DNA of 64,000 nucleotides. Source: Neonectria sp. B-13 (lineage: Eukaryota > Ascomycota > Sordariomycetes > Hypocreales > Nectriaceae). The position numbers were made by a program, and so were the translations under genes. Position 1 is the first letter of the stretch, and each line of letters starts with the position of its first letter. Positions 34,729 through 46,300 of this stretch are shown here, piece by piece. The notes beneath the pieces were generated by a model. It was not told the DNA's origin and ran no database searches. It saw nothing but the letters and a program-made list of their open reading frames with translations. The stretch lies in assembly GCA_002682825.1 (NCBI GenBank), contig NOKP01000016.1:282591-346590 (forward strand). The letters are read 5' to 3'.

Positions 34729-37700
34729 GATTGCGGGTGTCGTGGTGAAGTTGCTAGTGCTGGCGCTGGTGGGTGTATCTTTTCTGTCGAGAGTGCCGAA
34801 CAACTCACAAAGTATTTTATCAGGTTCGCGATGCTGTAGTTTTATACGGTACTCTTGTCTTCCTTGGTCTCCTCCTACTGCGTAGCATCCCGTGTTTGAT
34901 GTTTCATGTTCATAAATAGCGTAGCATCTCATCACTAAATTGGGATCGGTCTCGGTACCGTATTCGGGTTTAGTAAATGATGAGTCCTGATTGGACTAAC
35001 GGACGATGGCAAAGGGCTTTGCTTGCCGATCTTGTGGCGGGACAACTCTATCTTGTTAACCTCCGAGTGGGGCGGAAAGAGATGATGAGCGGATGGAGAA
35101 GTGTGCGTCGCAGACGGAGTCAAGGAGCAGCCCGCCATCCCGATTGCGTTACATAGTATTACTTAGGTTGTATGGGTAATGCTTGCATTCATTCGCTGAC
35201 TGGTCTATCTAACCTGTTGCTGAAGGTGGTTATTGCGGACGCAACGTCGGCTCTCAAGAAAGGTAGTGATCTACTCCAATGTAACTTTGAGTTAGGCAGG
35301 AGGTCAACGCTTTGGAAGCTCTTATTGCCGATGCTCTATTCAGTAGTTGATCGCTTAGCACTACTACTTTCTCGGTTTCGGTTTCGGCTTCGCGTCTCCA
35401 TTCTTTCCCACGCATGGACGATGGGTGACGAGTTCAACGCAGGAGAGGCGCACGGGCTGGCGCTATATCTCGCGTGTATAAGTCAAACGGGGGCAATACG
35501 TATGTGTCGCTACGGCGCATCCACTAATGAAGGCAACACGCATCCGTTTCATAACTACGCCGCTTGCACACGCGGCTTTTTCGTATCCGAAGAACATCAA
35601 TTCGATGAACATTACTTAAAGTTTCGGGATTTCTAACTTTGTTCTGCCCGAGTCCAGGATGTCAAGCATAGAATGCAATGTGGCGTGGCCTTTATCTGAC
35701 AGGCGCCAGGAGCTTCAAGGCTGCTAGGTTGCTGTAGGGAGGACGCCGATCCGACCAATCTTATCTATTAATAATAAACCCTGAGTTTTGCCTTAAATCC
35801 AAGGGGATTGGTTGCCAAGGGATCATTGCCAACTCATCTTGATAGAACGGCTACCAGAGAGAAGCGCTTATTGACTTTGGCAACGAGATGGTGAATTATG
35901 CGCCGCCCTCTACTGGCCACATGCTGATGCTCGCACTCAAATCTTCTCATGCCTAAAATTTTTCTTGACTCGAAAGGGAGTGTTAAACATGCGGTTGCGT
36001 AAAGGCGGCATGCCTAAAGACCGGACAGTGACTTGGAACTTTTGCGCCCATTATTAGATTTGACTACAGGACAGCATGACTCTTTCCGAGGGCGCTAGTC
36101 AAGTGCAAAAAAATACGAGGGTCAAATAGACCTTATTGATATACATTTATATCAATTACCTCGGCAGTTGCCTTGGGATGAGTACACGTACAGGAGGGAG
36201 AATGGCCACGGAGTCATAGATTTGTAAGTGAATTAATCTAGATTTGACTGTGCTCCTATTTCAATTCCCCTCGAACTCACCTCCTGTTTCAATAGTCCCT
36301 TTCGTGTTGATTCATGGCTCCCGATATGTCATACCTTCACTGAGTCTATCTGAATTTGAGTCTGGGCAAGAACACCAGCCTCGTCTCGCATTCATTTGGG
36401 TCATGCATACCGGTTGTATAATTTTAGTCCAAACAGATAGATGATGTCCGCTTAGCCACTTACTATTTGATTTCACTATTAGACACGTATTTACCATAGC
36501 TGCCAGGTCCAGCCATAATAGAGCTGAAAGGTAGGAAGAATGACAGAAGAAGGCAGTTAGAAGGGTGATTAGTATAGAACGTAAATATAGGGGTAATATC
36601 ATTGTGAGACCAATCTTTCAAGTCTCCATAGCTTAGTTTATACAATGCCCTACTGTATAGATATTTATGGTAGATTATTATGTATCATTATGAGTAGTGG
36701 TCAAGAGTGGTCTCGGATAATCAAGCCTTATCAATCCGATATCGCTAAAAGAGACGGCCGTCAGCTAATGAGTTGTTAAGACAGTGTGAAAGTATGGCTT
36801 GAGGGATATTGCATTCCCCTACAGCCAGTCCTAGCATGGGTGATACCACTCCTATGTACGTATGTCTCGCGTGATGACGCATGCCCCTCGAAACCTGTCC
36901 TGCCATACGCAAAGCTATATAGGTCGCGCTTTTACCACTTGCCAATATCGCATCCGCAAGCTTACACTAGTACTCAAAATACATATTTTCTCCTAGCCTA
37001 AGCTTGCTCTATGTTCTCCTGCTCTTATATATGCAGTGAAGCCTTTAGTTCTTCTTAGAGCTTGCTCATCTAGTGTTCTATGAGCAATTACTTCGATCCC
37101 ACCTCCAGGCTCTATTCACCACTGCAGCCGTCTCCCATCGGAGTCCCCTAAACTCCTAGCGGGCATTTGGCAACCCCATCAGCACACAATGAATCTGCTT
37201 TAGCTGCTTCCCTCCAGAATACCCTTGCCCGTGGCGACTCAACTTGAGCATTGTGGGAAGGTCCAGTAAGGACAACGGAGAGCGCGCGGAAGAGACAAAG
37301 GCTGAGGAGGAAAACAAGAGCCTGCGGGCGGTAAGGCGTGCCTTTGAGATAAGCTGTGAGCTTCGCACACATTGCGCCTCTGAATCGCCTGCATGGAATG
37401 ACAAATCTTCTGCAGTATGCATCAGATTCCTTTGTACAGTAAATCCAACCAAACTGCTGAGTGTCTGCGTTGGTCGAATAAGGGAATTGGCCTTTGCTTT
37501 CAAGTCTCTCCCAAATCAGCGAATCAGAAAATTGGCCGCCATCTCTCCCCGCTATCACCATGACCTTAGCCAATAAAATAACTGGCCTTCGTTCTCCCTG
37601 CTGCAAATCGAAACGTCATCCCTCTAGGGCGAATCAGACTGTGCATACACAGACCCGTAGTAACTTATGATATTGACAGGTTGAGGATAAAAATCAGAAT

Positions 37701-38094
37701 CACCCCCCGAGTCTTGACAACTTCCATCAAACTCCATTGCACAGCTTGATGGCACTTAGGGTGGTAGTGTTGCCACTACCACCTTCAGCCGTGCCAACGT
37801 TCACTACCAGCTCGACTACATGCCAATTCTCGGTTCGATTGCCGGAACCACAAAACTCCAAGTTCTCCAGCTTGCGTCCCCATCCCCGAATTATCCCGCA
37901 GCCTCCTCTTGCGGGGTCTAGCTGCGCCCACACCCCTGCGGGCAACTGTCACCGTCTTGTATTGGCCACAGGCACTAACTGGCCAACTGTGTCGGTGTTC
38001 TTCAGTGCAACCGCAATCCTTCAGCTTGACGAATATTGATTACGTCTTGACTCCCTGGGAGGTCGGCTCCTTTCCTCCTGGGGTGATCTGTCCG
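34729..38094. other. gene-poor region
   Basis: About 3.4 kb without a supported gene. It contains one of two related short elements (36440-36540, see findings). Frames at 35172-35636 and 37148-37606 have no protein-like features. Confidence 0.45.
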
Positions 38095-39133
38095 TGAGGC
38101 TTTCAACGCCACACGTTCACCATTCAAATACACCAAGACCATCATGATCATCATGCGATTAACGAATGGGACCCGCTCGGAGACGAAAACTGGCTTCATG
38201 ATATTGGATACGATCCCAATATCACGACACCTCTATTTAATTCTTGGCATCATGTGCCAGAAGAAGTTGGCAATTGGCCGCAGCATTACCCTGCTACCAC
38301 AGACGACAGCAGCTCAGACCAAACATGGTGTCTGGCTGCTGACCACGGTGATTTGAGACACGAATGTCAATCCAATGAGACAATTGGCCACCACCATTAT
38401 GACGGAGATTCGCCTCACCAGAAGCTCTCGCCCACCTTCCATAGCTCTCCTTCTTTGACACCGGACGGATCTGGCCCCGCTGAATACGCAGAGAACATCT
38501 CTATTTTCGGATTTCAACCAGCATCACCCACCCCGCCCGAGACGTTGTTCCCTGTGGCCCATAATACGGACAATCACTCCGCTCCTTCTACGTCCCTTCC
38601 AGATGCACCAACACCGCCCGTTTCAGACTTCATGTCCTGCCCAAGATGCCCAAAGCAATTTGCATGCATCGATCAACTTACGTACAAGCACCTCGTTCCC
38701 AGTTCTGACTAAGTGCTAACGATGGGTACTTAGCCTGCACATAGCATCATTTCATCCTATCCCAGGTTGTCAGTGTTGCTGCGGTTTGTGCTCCCGCCTG
38801 CAGGTAACCTGCAGAGCTCCTTATCGGTGCTGCTGCGGCGTTAACAGCATGCAAAAGGACAAATTCCAGGCACATCTCAGAAGTTCTACACGTCGACAGA
38901 TACAATGCCGCTGTGGAGAGTCCTACCGCGAGGACAGGTTCAAGAAACACGCTGCCTCTTGCAACAAGGGAGGCCACCCATACGTCTGTTGGCGACCTGA
39001 TTCTGGGCACCGAGTTGAATTCTCAACCAAAAATGATATCCTGGATCATTATGAGCGGTGTGAGCGTCGGAAGAGAGGACGACCGTCAAAAAGAAGAGTT
39101 CCGAAAGAAGTACTGTCTACGGGACAGATCTAA
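38095..39133 (+). CDS. Cys-rich zinc-finger-like protein with AT-hook
   Basis: Two coding stretches are seen: about 38095..38690 and about 38740..39133, separated by an intron with TGCTAAC and several possible acceptors. The first ends in a C2H2-like half finger (MSCPRCPKQFACIDQLTYKH) after a His/Asp-rich, then Pro/Ser-rich region. The second has repeated Cys pairs (CQCCCGLC, YRCCCG, QCRCGESY, CNKGG, YVCW, HYERCERR) and ends with RKRGRPSKRR, an AT-hook core (GRP flanked by basic residues). A nuclear DNA-binding role is likely. No start codon is found in the first frame, so a 5' exon is missing or the gene is damaged. Confidence 0.5.
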
Positions 39134-39196
39134 CACTGTCACTGGCTCATTGGCTCCCAAACATGCTTTCTATCGCCTACAATGCATAAATTCATG

Positions 39197-39225
39197 TCTT
39201 CTTCTTCTTCTTCTTCTTCTTCTTC
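39197..39225. repeat. (TCT)n microsatellite
   Basis: A 29-base perfect run of TCT just after the AT-hook protein gene. Confidence 0.95.
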
Positions 39226-40091
39226 ATTTTCAGTTTCAATAACTAGCGATTTAGGACTTGCGAAGCCTTCGGTTGTGTCGGACTTGGTAGGTAGAGGTGA
39301 CAGTTTTCGTCCCAGCGGGTCCCCGTTAACGCAGTGGAACTCATTTATATGAGATATTGAAGTCGGCTCAACCGTAGTCAACTTCGCTAGTCTAGGCTTC
39401 TGTCCTTATCTGTATATTACTATGTTAACATCGAAGATACTGCACATATTTGCCATTTAAAAGTCAGAATTAGCTCAGAGAATGTTTAACCATCCAGCTA
39501 AAGTGACACAAGATGGGTACCTGGCCCCTACTATTTAGGAGGAGTCCTACTCTTGCATCCATTCCAGATCCACATACCTCCAGTGTCATACATAAATGAT
39601 ATTCACATTATCACTTACCTTTTAATTTCACAAATATACACGTATTTTCCGTGGCTTTCAAGTCCAACCACCGCCGCGCCTAATAGAGTTCGGCTGCCCT
39701 GGTCAGCTGTATGGTCTAGAAGTCACCTAATTAACGCAATATGGAGCCAAGCTATGAAGCCCGCGTTTCGTGATAACTCGCCCAACACATTACTTTGGAG
39801 TTCAAGGAGTTGACATCCAGCCCTGTATGAGTTTCGGGGAAAAGCCAGGCAAGTTCAGTCGCTGCGTAAATCTGAATTTACTTTGGTCAAAGTATATCTC
39901 GAACAAGATTTAGTCATTTGTGGCTTCAAGGCGATTAACTCATCGGACAGCTCTGTCACTCCTCTCTTGGCTCGGTGCATTAACGATGCAGCCCTGTGTG
40001 CCTTCCACAACTACTTTTATGTCGAGTATAGTCATGATTTCACTGTGATGAGATGTGGCTTGAGACCAAATCGCTTTGCCGATTGTTGGAG
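39226..40091. other. intergenic with second copy of a short element
   Basis: Bases about 39615-39690 resemble 36455-36530 (see findings). No gene seen. Confidence 0.4.
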
Positions 40092-40458
40092 CTAGGATAA
40101 TGCTCGAATAGCGAGCAACATAGTGGTCGCTATATTGACATGCTTTCCGCCAGCATTCTCAATCAACGCAAACATTCTCGTCAACTCGTTAAGGTTCTTG
40201 GACAACTTCTCGACTGAGTCCAGAGAAGCCAAGTCCAATTGCCACACCTCCACCGCGTCATGACGACCGGTCACCTCTCGGATGATTGCGACCGCCGCAT
40301 TTCCTTTCATGGCGGATCCGACGACGATGATCACACCAGTGGCCCCTTAAACGACCATGTGCTTGGCGCATTCGAATCCGAGGTCAGTGTTTCTACCTGT
40401 GACGATGTACGTTCCGCTAGAAACATTATCTAGTGTTGGCCCAAGAGGAAGTGCCTTG
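40092..40458 (-). pseudogene. short-chain dehydrogenase relic with in-frame stop
   Basis: One continuous minus-strand frame reads GTYIVTGRNTDLGFECAKH, then a TAA stop (40347-40349), then GATGVIIVVGSAMKG, EVWQLDLASLDSVEKL and ALIENAG. This follows the order of a fungal short-chain dehydrogenase/retinol-dehydrogenase-like protein. The cofactor loop has Asp where Gly is expected, and the catalytic YxxxK region is missing. Confidence 0.75.
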
Positions 40459-41188
40459 CTCTGAGCATGAAAAAAAGTCTCAGAAGCCAGACATCTTGAA
40501 GGCGAAAGATGATTGGTAGATATGAGTTTAGATATTTCAGTGGCACTGTGGAAGTGAGGCGCCAGAGTTGCATATCGAACACCATGTCGTTGGCCTCGAT
40601 TTACACTTTAATGTTCTTGCAAAGTATTCCGCGTGAATTCGTGAGCTGAATCAACCCATTTTCCCCCGCATTTTATAACGCTGAATCATTGGACACCAGA
40701 AACTTCGCACTTTCATGAAGACACCACCATTCATTCGCGGAGGTTTGGGACAAGTAGAGTGGACTAATCAAAGATCCACTTCCCAACTGGGCAAGTCCGC
40801 CACCACACCCCACTCATCTCCGTAGTAGCCGGATATTCGGCCCCACTTATCGGCCCCGATGATTATCAAGCAAAGGATGCTCTCAGTTGTGATGGTATTC
40901 AGAAAAAAGAAGGCACTAAACACATGGAAGGTGGTAGTTTGCGTATTTACTGCAAGTGACGGTCCAGAGGTATCGACTTAGGTCACAATTTAATGAGGCA
41001 CATCCAGGATTTACAAAAGCACAAAGAATCCAGGTTCAACCTGATGCTGCCATTGATCGTAACGCCCGCTATTTACAACATACGGCCAATGCCTCATATC
41101 CAGAATACAATCATACATAGAAGTTTAAACATCGCTCTTCAGCCAAGGCTTTGCGCCTCGAATCACATATCATCCATGGTCACAGCTC
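40459..41188. other. intergenic, no gene seen
   Basis: 730 bp between the dehydrogenase relic and the stop codon of the pectate lyase. No coding signal seen. Confidence 0.45.
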
Positions 41189-42755
41189 TTAAGCGATCAC
41201 GCCAGTGCCGGCCTTGGACTTGACCAGCTCGCAGATACAGCTAGCGGGGTCGGTTCTGTGCAATGTTAGCTTAGTCATTCCTCACACTTCATCGTCATAG
41301 TGGACTCACGTGTATTCGTAGGGAGGGGTGAACTCCTCCTCCTGGGTGATGTTGATCTCGCTGTCGGTGTACAGGTTGTTGCGCTCAAACGCAAAGCCCT
41401 CCTCATCACTATCCAAGTTTGTAATGATTGCTTTCGATACTGCGTTGAATGAAGTCTGTTCCACGAGAACGTGGGCGCTCATGCGCGAGTTGATGCCTGA
41501 AGTGGGGATATCCTCGTAACAGCTGCTGTAGATATGGGCAGTTCCGAAGCGCACAGAAGGGCATCGGCTGTTAATGTTGGTCCAGTAGTTATGATGATAC
41601 GTAATATGAAGATGTCCTTGCCTCACTTAGTTTCTCTCGCGTCGCGTGTATTTCTGTATTACTCACCTGTATCTTGATCTCCGTTGCTATCAGAGTGGCC
41701 AATGAGGCTAGCCTTCCAGTGGTCGGAGAATGTGCACCAGCTGACGGTAACGAAGTCGGAGGCGCGCTTGATGTCGAGAAGACCGTCGTAGAAGTCCTTG
41801 TCGCCAGTAAGTCCCTCGGCAGAGAACTCGCAATGGTCCACCCAGATGTAGGTCGAGCCCTCAATGTCAATGAGATCCTTACCCTCGGGGGGGTCGTCCA
41901 GCTTCAAGTTTCGGATCACGACGTTCTCAACTGCCTTGAGGCGGAAGCCACCACCAGTGAGGCCTGTGATCTGTCAGCTATGTAACTTACATAACACTGG
42001 AATAAGAGGCACGTACCAGATTCAGCACCTGAGCCAATGATGGTGGTGTCGCTGACAAGCTCAAGAATATCACAGTCGGTCAAGAGGCCCGAGATGGTGA
42101 TAACGCCACCAGCAGCAACAGCAGATGAAAGCTCCGAGCAGGAGGTGACAGTGGTACCGCTTCCGCTACCACCGCCAGTGGCTCCAACACCGTATCCAAC
42201 AAGCTCGTCCTCAGGGGCAGATCCGCAAGATGAGCCATCAGTGCCACCAGCTGACCCGGTTTGAGTAGACGCAGGCGTCTCCGCCGCAGTCGACGCGGGA
42301 GTGTTGGCAACACTGGAAACCTTGGCGCTGGTAGCCACGACAGTGTTGAGGGTGGTGGGATCCTGAGTCTGAACAGGAGCCTGGGTCTCGGCAGGAGTCT
42401 CGGTCTCAACGGGAGCCGGAGTGTTGTTAGCAGAGGTCGCGGCGTCGGTCTCGACGGGCTCCGCAGTCTCAACAGGCTCCGCAGTCTCAACAGGCTCAGG
42501 CGTCGCCTCCGCGCCATCGCCGCCAGCGGTGAAGTGGCACGAGCACTCCTTGGAGATGTGCTTAGGCTTGTAAGAACACGCACTAGCCCAGGTCGGAAGA
42601 TCGGCCGTAGCCGTCACGGTGCCCTGAGTGAAGGTTGCGCAAAAGGCCGACGCCGTGGCGGCGTTGTTGGCCATGTAAGACGCGCATTCGTTCGATTCGG
42701 GGTTGGCGCACCCCAGAACCACGGGAAGAAGAGCAAGAAGAGTGTAACGATGCAT
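41189..42755 (-). CDS. secreted pectate lyase (PL1) with Cys module and Thr/Pro linker
   Basis: CDS complement(join(41189..41255,41310..41616,41667..41963,42017..42755)), 469 residues. A signal peptide (MHRYTLLALLPVVLGCA) is followed by a small Cys module (about residues 17-75, ending CSYKPKHISKECSCHF), a Thr/Pro/Glu/Ala linker with three AEPVET repeats, and the PL1 beta-helix from about residue 180. Catalytic and calcium-site landmarks are present: YIWVDHCEFSAEG, VTVSWCTFSDHWKASLIGHSDS, ITYHHNYWTNINSRCPSVRFG (the R-x-P-x-x-R site). The enzyme cleaves polygalacturonate by beta-elimination outside the cell, as in plant cell-wall breakdown. The linker and N-terminal module suggest attachment to wall or substrate. 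Confidence 0.92.
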
Positions 42756-43294
42756 GATAAAGAGGGACCGACGGCACAGCCGTTGAACGAGAGAAGATAA
42801 AGAATGAATAGGAGAACCGTGAACGAAAGTGAACTGTCAAAACCATCCCAACTTTTGTCGCGAGGTTTCCAGATGTTTTATCCCATCTCATGGTCCGGGC
42901 TGCGGAGTTTTGTTTAATTAAACAGGGTCGGTTACGCGTATCAGCCACAACTCTCTGTTTGGCGGAGTGGAATTCCCCGACTGGGCATCGCCGTTTTAGT
43001 CGTTTTGAAGGATGAGAGTGGAGAGAACCGCCTGTTCGGGAATGCGTGTCGCATCGTCGACCCCATGTCCGTGTCTCAGACCCTAGACATCAGGGGTCTC
43101 GTGGGACCATATGATATGGGACAGCTTGTCACCGACAGCCCGAAGCCGGCATAAGCTTAAAAGTCTCGTGATAAGCTTATCATGAACGCGCGGAGACTAG
43201 TTAAGCTTGGATACAAGGTAGTGAGCGGATTAGGATAAGGGAATTATATTGACGAGTCTGCTTCACGCTTAACTATATGATTTCGGACTACAAC
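42756..43294. other. intergenic: pectate lyase promoter
   Basis: Between the pectate lyase start and the stop of the PAN protein. No other coding signal seen. Confidence 0.45.
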
Positions 43295-46200
43295 TCAAAT
43301 GCACTGGTAGCAGTCTCTATCGTAGAACCTGGCCCGGACCGTCGGGCTATAAGTCAGACCAAGACCACCGGTCCCGACACGGTACAGATAGCAGACCTTG
43401 CTATCAGTCGTGTACTGGAATCCAAGACAACCGGAATGATCAAGACAGGCCTGGGCGCAAGCGTTCAGGTTAGCAACAGGCTTGATCACATATCCGCTTA
43501 GAGCGTTGGATTGAGCTTGGTTGCCTGCGGATCCTGGGAGACCGCAGGTAACGTCGTCGCTGAGGGACGCAGTGGCAACGCAGGATGTCGACGTGGGGGC
43601 TGCGCTGGTGGTTGAGATGGTACTCGTGGCCGTGGTCGATGACTGCTCTGGGACAGAGGTAATGTCGCTGAGGTCGGTGGTCGTCTGACTCTCAGTGGAG
43701 GATTCATCGACAGTGGACGTCGTCTCCCCGCTAGTTGTAGACAACGCTTCGTCGTCGCCAGTCGTAGTCCGGGTCGACGTCTCAAAAGTTGTAAAGGACG
43801 AAGACGTGGACGAAACCGCGGTGGTTGTGGCGATCGAAGCTGCAGTCGAACAGGTCGGGCAATCCCAGCACGCCTGGTCACTCCAACGAACAGTGCCACC
43901 CGACGCTGTGAAGCCGGCAGCCTGGAGAGAGTTGCCGATGAAGGAGCACTGGTACGAAGTCCGAGAAGAGTCGTAAGCTGACGCCTTACAGTTCTTTTGT
44001 TGGGCACAGATGGCTGCACACTGCCCTGTAGATCCCTGGAATGGATAGTCCTGCATGCTAAGCCCCCATGCTTCCTCCATGGGCGAGCCAGCCTTGTTGC
44101 AGGTATACTGGGCATCAGCAGCCCCCTTCAACGTGCATCCTTGGCCATTAGTCAGGGCACAGGTTGACGTAGCGGTAGGCGCCGATGAGGTAGTCGACAC
44201 CGTCGTGGACGAGATCGTAGTGGAGGAAGCTGTTCCACCACATAGAATACATGTCACACAGCCCAGATCGGACCAGGTAACCGTCGACGTCGAGGCCGGC
44301 ACGAAACCAGAGTTGGCCAGGCTTTCGGGCGAGAAACGACAAGGCGTCATTCCACCCTGACTGTCAAATCCGTAGGACTTGCATTGAGAATTCAGCTTGC
44401 AGTAGAGAGCGCAGTCCTCGGCCCGGAATTGTTGCCATACGTCAGGCGATACAGACCACGCATCGACCAACTGAAGGCTGCCCTTCTTCTCGCAGGTCGA
44501 GCCAGAGGCAGTCGGGGTTGCTCCGTAGCAAGCTCCGGGAGAGTTGATGCCGGCGGGACAATTGTTGACTGTGGTCGAAGGCGAGGAGATGGTGGTGGAG
44601 GGCGATGTGGTGCTGCCTGGCTGGGTGGTGGCATCAATGCTATTGCTGCTGGTGCTAATGGTGCTGGAAGTCGAGGTCGAGCTCGTGGCCAGAACGGTAG
44701 AGCTCGATGAATCGGCGGAACATTGATTGGTAGGGACACTGTCACCACTGCCAAACTGGGTGAAGTAGTTGAAGTAGCCCATATCGGCCGAGCCGCATTC
44801 ACTGCAGCTCATGTCCATGAACATCTGTCCCCCACTGCCTTCCTGCACAATCTCCGAGATGGTTCCCGGGTACAGTGAACAGCTTCCTGCAAAGTTGATT
44901 GAGAAAGACTTGCATCCGGGATACTTGGCACACATGTCTCGGCATTCCTTGCTACTGTCGCAGACGGCCCCGACGTTCGTCACAACGAAGGCTGCTCCGC
45001 AGGACTTGGCTGTGCCAAACACCTGCGTCCTGCACCCACTCGCGGGAGTATCTCCAAGACCGTTCACACAGACGGAGCCCGTAGGTTGCGTGGTGCATTC
45101 GGTCCGCTTGATACAGGAACGGTCATAGGCGTAGTACGAGATGCCATTGTTTGCTGCGGTGGAGGGGAGGTTCGACTCGAGGAGAATGCAAGTGTTGAGG
45201 CAGGCGTAGCTGGAGCTGTAGGCCGACCATTGGAACTGCTGACACCTGGAATCGGCAAGACAAACAGCGCCGCATTGGTCTCGCGTCATGCGGGTGTTGC
45301 TGATGGTCTTGTAGCCAGAGCTAGGGTTGTAGGGTCTCAGGCCGCAGCCTCTTCCAGCGTCACCGGTGCCGAGGTTCACACAAAATTTGTTCCCAGTAGG
45401 GGTAGAGCCTGAAGAGGTTGTGGTCGAGGTCGTGGACTGAGCCGCGGTTGTAGACGGCGCGGTTGTGGTGGTCGTAGGTGCGGCCGACGTCGTCGATTCC
45501 TCGGTGGTCGTCGTGGAAGCATCTGCAGTGCCCGTAATTGACTGTTGGGCAGTCGAAGTAGCCGAATAATCCCAGGTATAAATCACGGAGATGTTGTCCA
45601 TGTTGTCGGGGCTGACTTGGTTGGAGACGAACACCTGGTCAACCCAGATCTGAGCATACCCGCCGTCGATGCAGTTCAGCTCGAACCGCAGCAACCCGCT
45701 CGACGTCTTAATCGCAGCCTGCTCAATAACCGTATCCCATCCTCGGTACGGGTCGGTGGGCTGCGCCAGGGGGAAGTAGGGACTCGACGTAAAGAGGTCG
45801 TCGCCGTAGTAGACATCGAATCTGCAGGTATTTTCGATGTCGTTCTGCAGAATGTAATACCAGAACCGGACCGTGTAGAGCGACGTTGTGTCCATATCCT
45901 CCAGCTGTTGCTCAATAGCAGCAAACTCTCCCACGTCTCGCTTTTTGGCCGCGCGCGCCGACATCTCAACACAGTTGCTCTCTGTGCTGCCGTCATCCTG
46001 GTAGCCATGGCCCTGGATGAGACGAGCGTCATTCTCAACCTGGAAGCCGTAAATGCCACCTGGGGAGCTGGGATCGTAGCCCGCAAAGTTTCCGTTAGCA
46101 ATGGCATTGGTGACAACCACGGGTGCCTGGGTTGTGGTGACACCGGGAGCAGTTGTCCCAGTTCCTGTCACGGTGCCATCCGTGTTGTCCCTGACCGAGA

Positions 46201-46300
46201 TCGATGCGGTCAGAGTGTCCGAGGGCTTACAAAGGCCCGCCACAGCAACATCCAGAGAGGCGGCGATGGCCAGAGCCACGAGCGCTGCTGCAGAACGCAT
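43295..46300 (-). CDS. large secreted multi-PAN/apple-module protein
   Basis: Single uninterrupted exon, 1001 residues from ATG 46300. A signal peptide (MRSAAALVALAIAASLDVAVAG) is followed by a Trp/Tyr-rich beta-type domain (about 70-240, with LYTVRFWYYILQND and FELNCIDGGYAQIWVDQVFV) that looks like a carbohydrate-binding module. Five Cys-rich PAN/apple-like modules follow, at about 305-400, 408-505, 580-690, 712-815 and 905-1001, separated by Ser/Thr linkers likely to be O-glycosylated. Modules 3 and 4 are most alike (both end in a W-S-D...C..C pattern). PAN modules bind carbohydrate or protein. There is no membrane anchor or catalytic domain, so it is probably an adhesin-like or wall-binding protein. 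Confidence 0.85.
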   Translation of the reverse strand: MRSAAALVALAIAASLDVAVAGLCKPSDTLTASISVRDNTDGTVTGTGTTAPGVTTTQAPVVVTNAIANGNFAGYDPSSPGGIYGFQVENDARLIQGHGYQDDGSTESNCVEMSARAAKKRDVGEFAAIEQQLEDMDTTSLYTVRFWYYILQNDIENTCRFDVYYGDDLFTSSPYFPLAQPTDPYRGWDTVIEQAAIKTSSGLLRFELNCIDGGYAQIWVDQVFVSNQVSPDNMDNISVIYTWDYSATSTAQQSITGTADASTTTTEESTTSAAPTTTTTAPSTTAAQSTTSTTTSSGSTPTGNKFCVNLGTGDAGRGCGLRPYNPSSGYKTISNTRMTRDQCGAVCLADSRCQQFQWSAYSSSYACLNTCILLESNLPSTAANNGISYYAYDRSCIKRTECTTQPTGSVCVNGLGDTPASGCRTQVFGTAKSCGAAFVVTNVGAVCDSSKECRDMCAKYPGCKSFSINFAGSCSLYPGTISEIVQEGSGGQMFMDMSCSECGSADMGYFNYFTQFGSGDSVPTNQCSADSSSSTVLATSSTSTSSTISTSSNSIDATTQPGSTTSPSTTISSPSTTVNNCPAGINSPGACYGATPTASGSTCEKKGSLQLVDAWSVSPDVWQQFRAEDCALYCKLNSQCKSYGFDSQGGMTPCRFSPESLANSGFVPASTSTVTWSDLGCVTCILCGGTASSTTISSTTVSTTSSAPTATSTCALTNGQGCTLKGAADAQYTCNKAGSPMEEAWGLSMQDYPFQGSTGQCAAICAQQKNCKASAYDSSRTSYQCSFIGNSLQAAGFTASGGTVRWSDQACWDCPTCSTAASIATTTAVSSTSSSFTTFETSTRTTTGDDEALSTTSGETTSTVDESSTESQTTTDLSDITSVPEQSSTTATSTISTTSAAPTSTSCVATASLSDDVTCGLPGSAGNQAQSNALSGYVIKPVANLNACAQACLDHSGCLGFQYTTDSKVCYLYRVGTGGLGLTYSPTVRARFYDRDCYQCI

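Noticed and set aside
35172..35636. 154-codon plus-strand frame
   Set aside because: No family features and low-quality start context.
37727..37945. Minus-strand 72-codon frame resembling a small secreted protein
   Set aside because: Protein-like stretch only; no signal peptide or start in frame and no partner exon.
42261..42800. 179-codon Arg-rich plus-strand frame
   Set aside because: Antisense shadow of the Thr/Pro linker of the pectate lyase.
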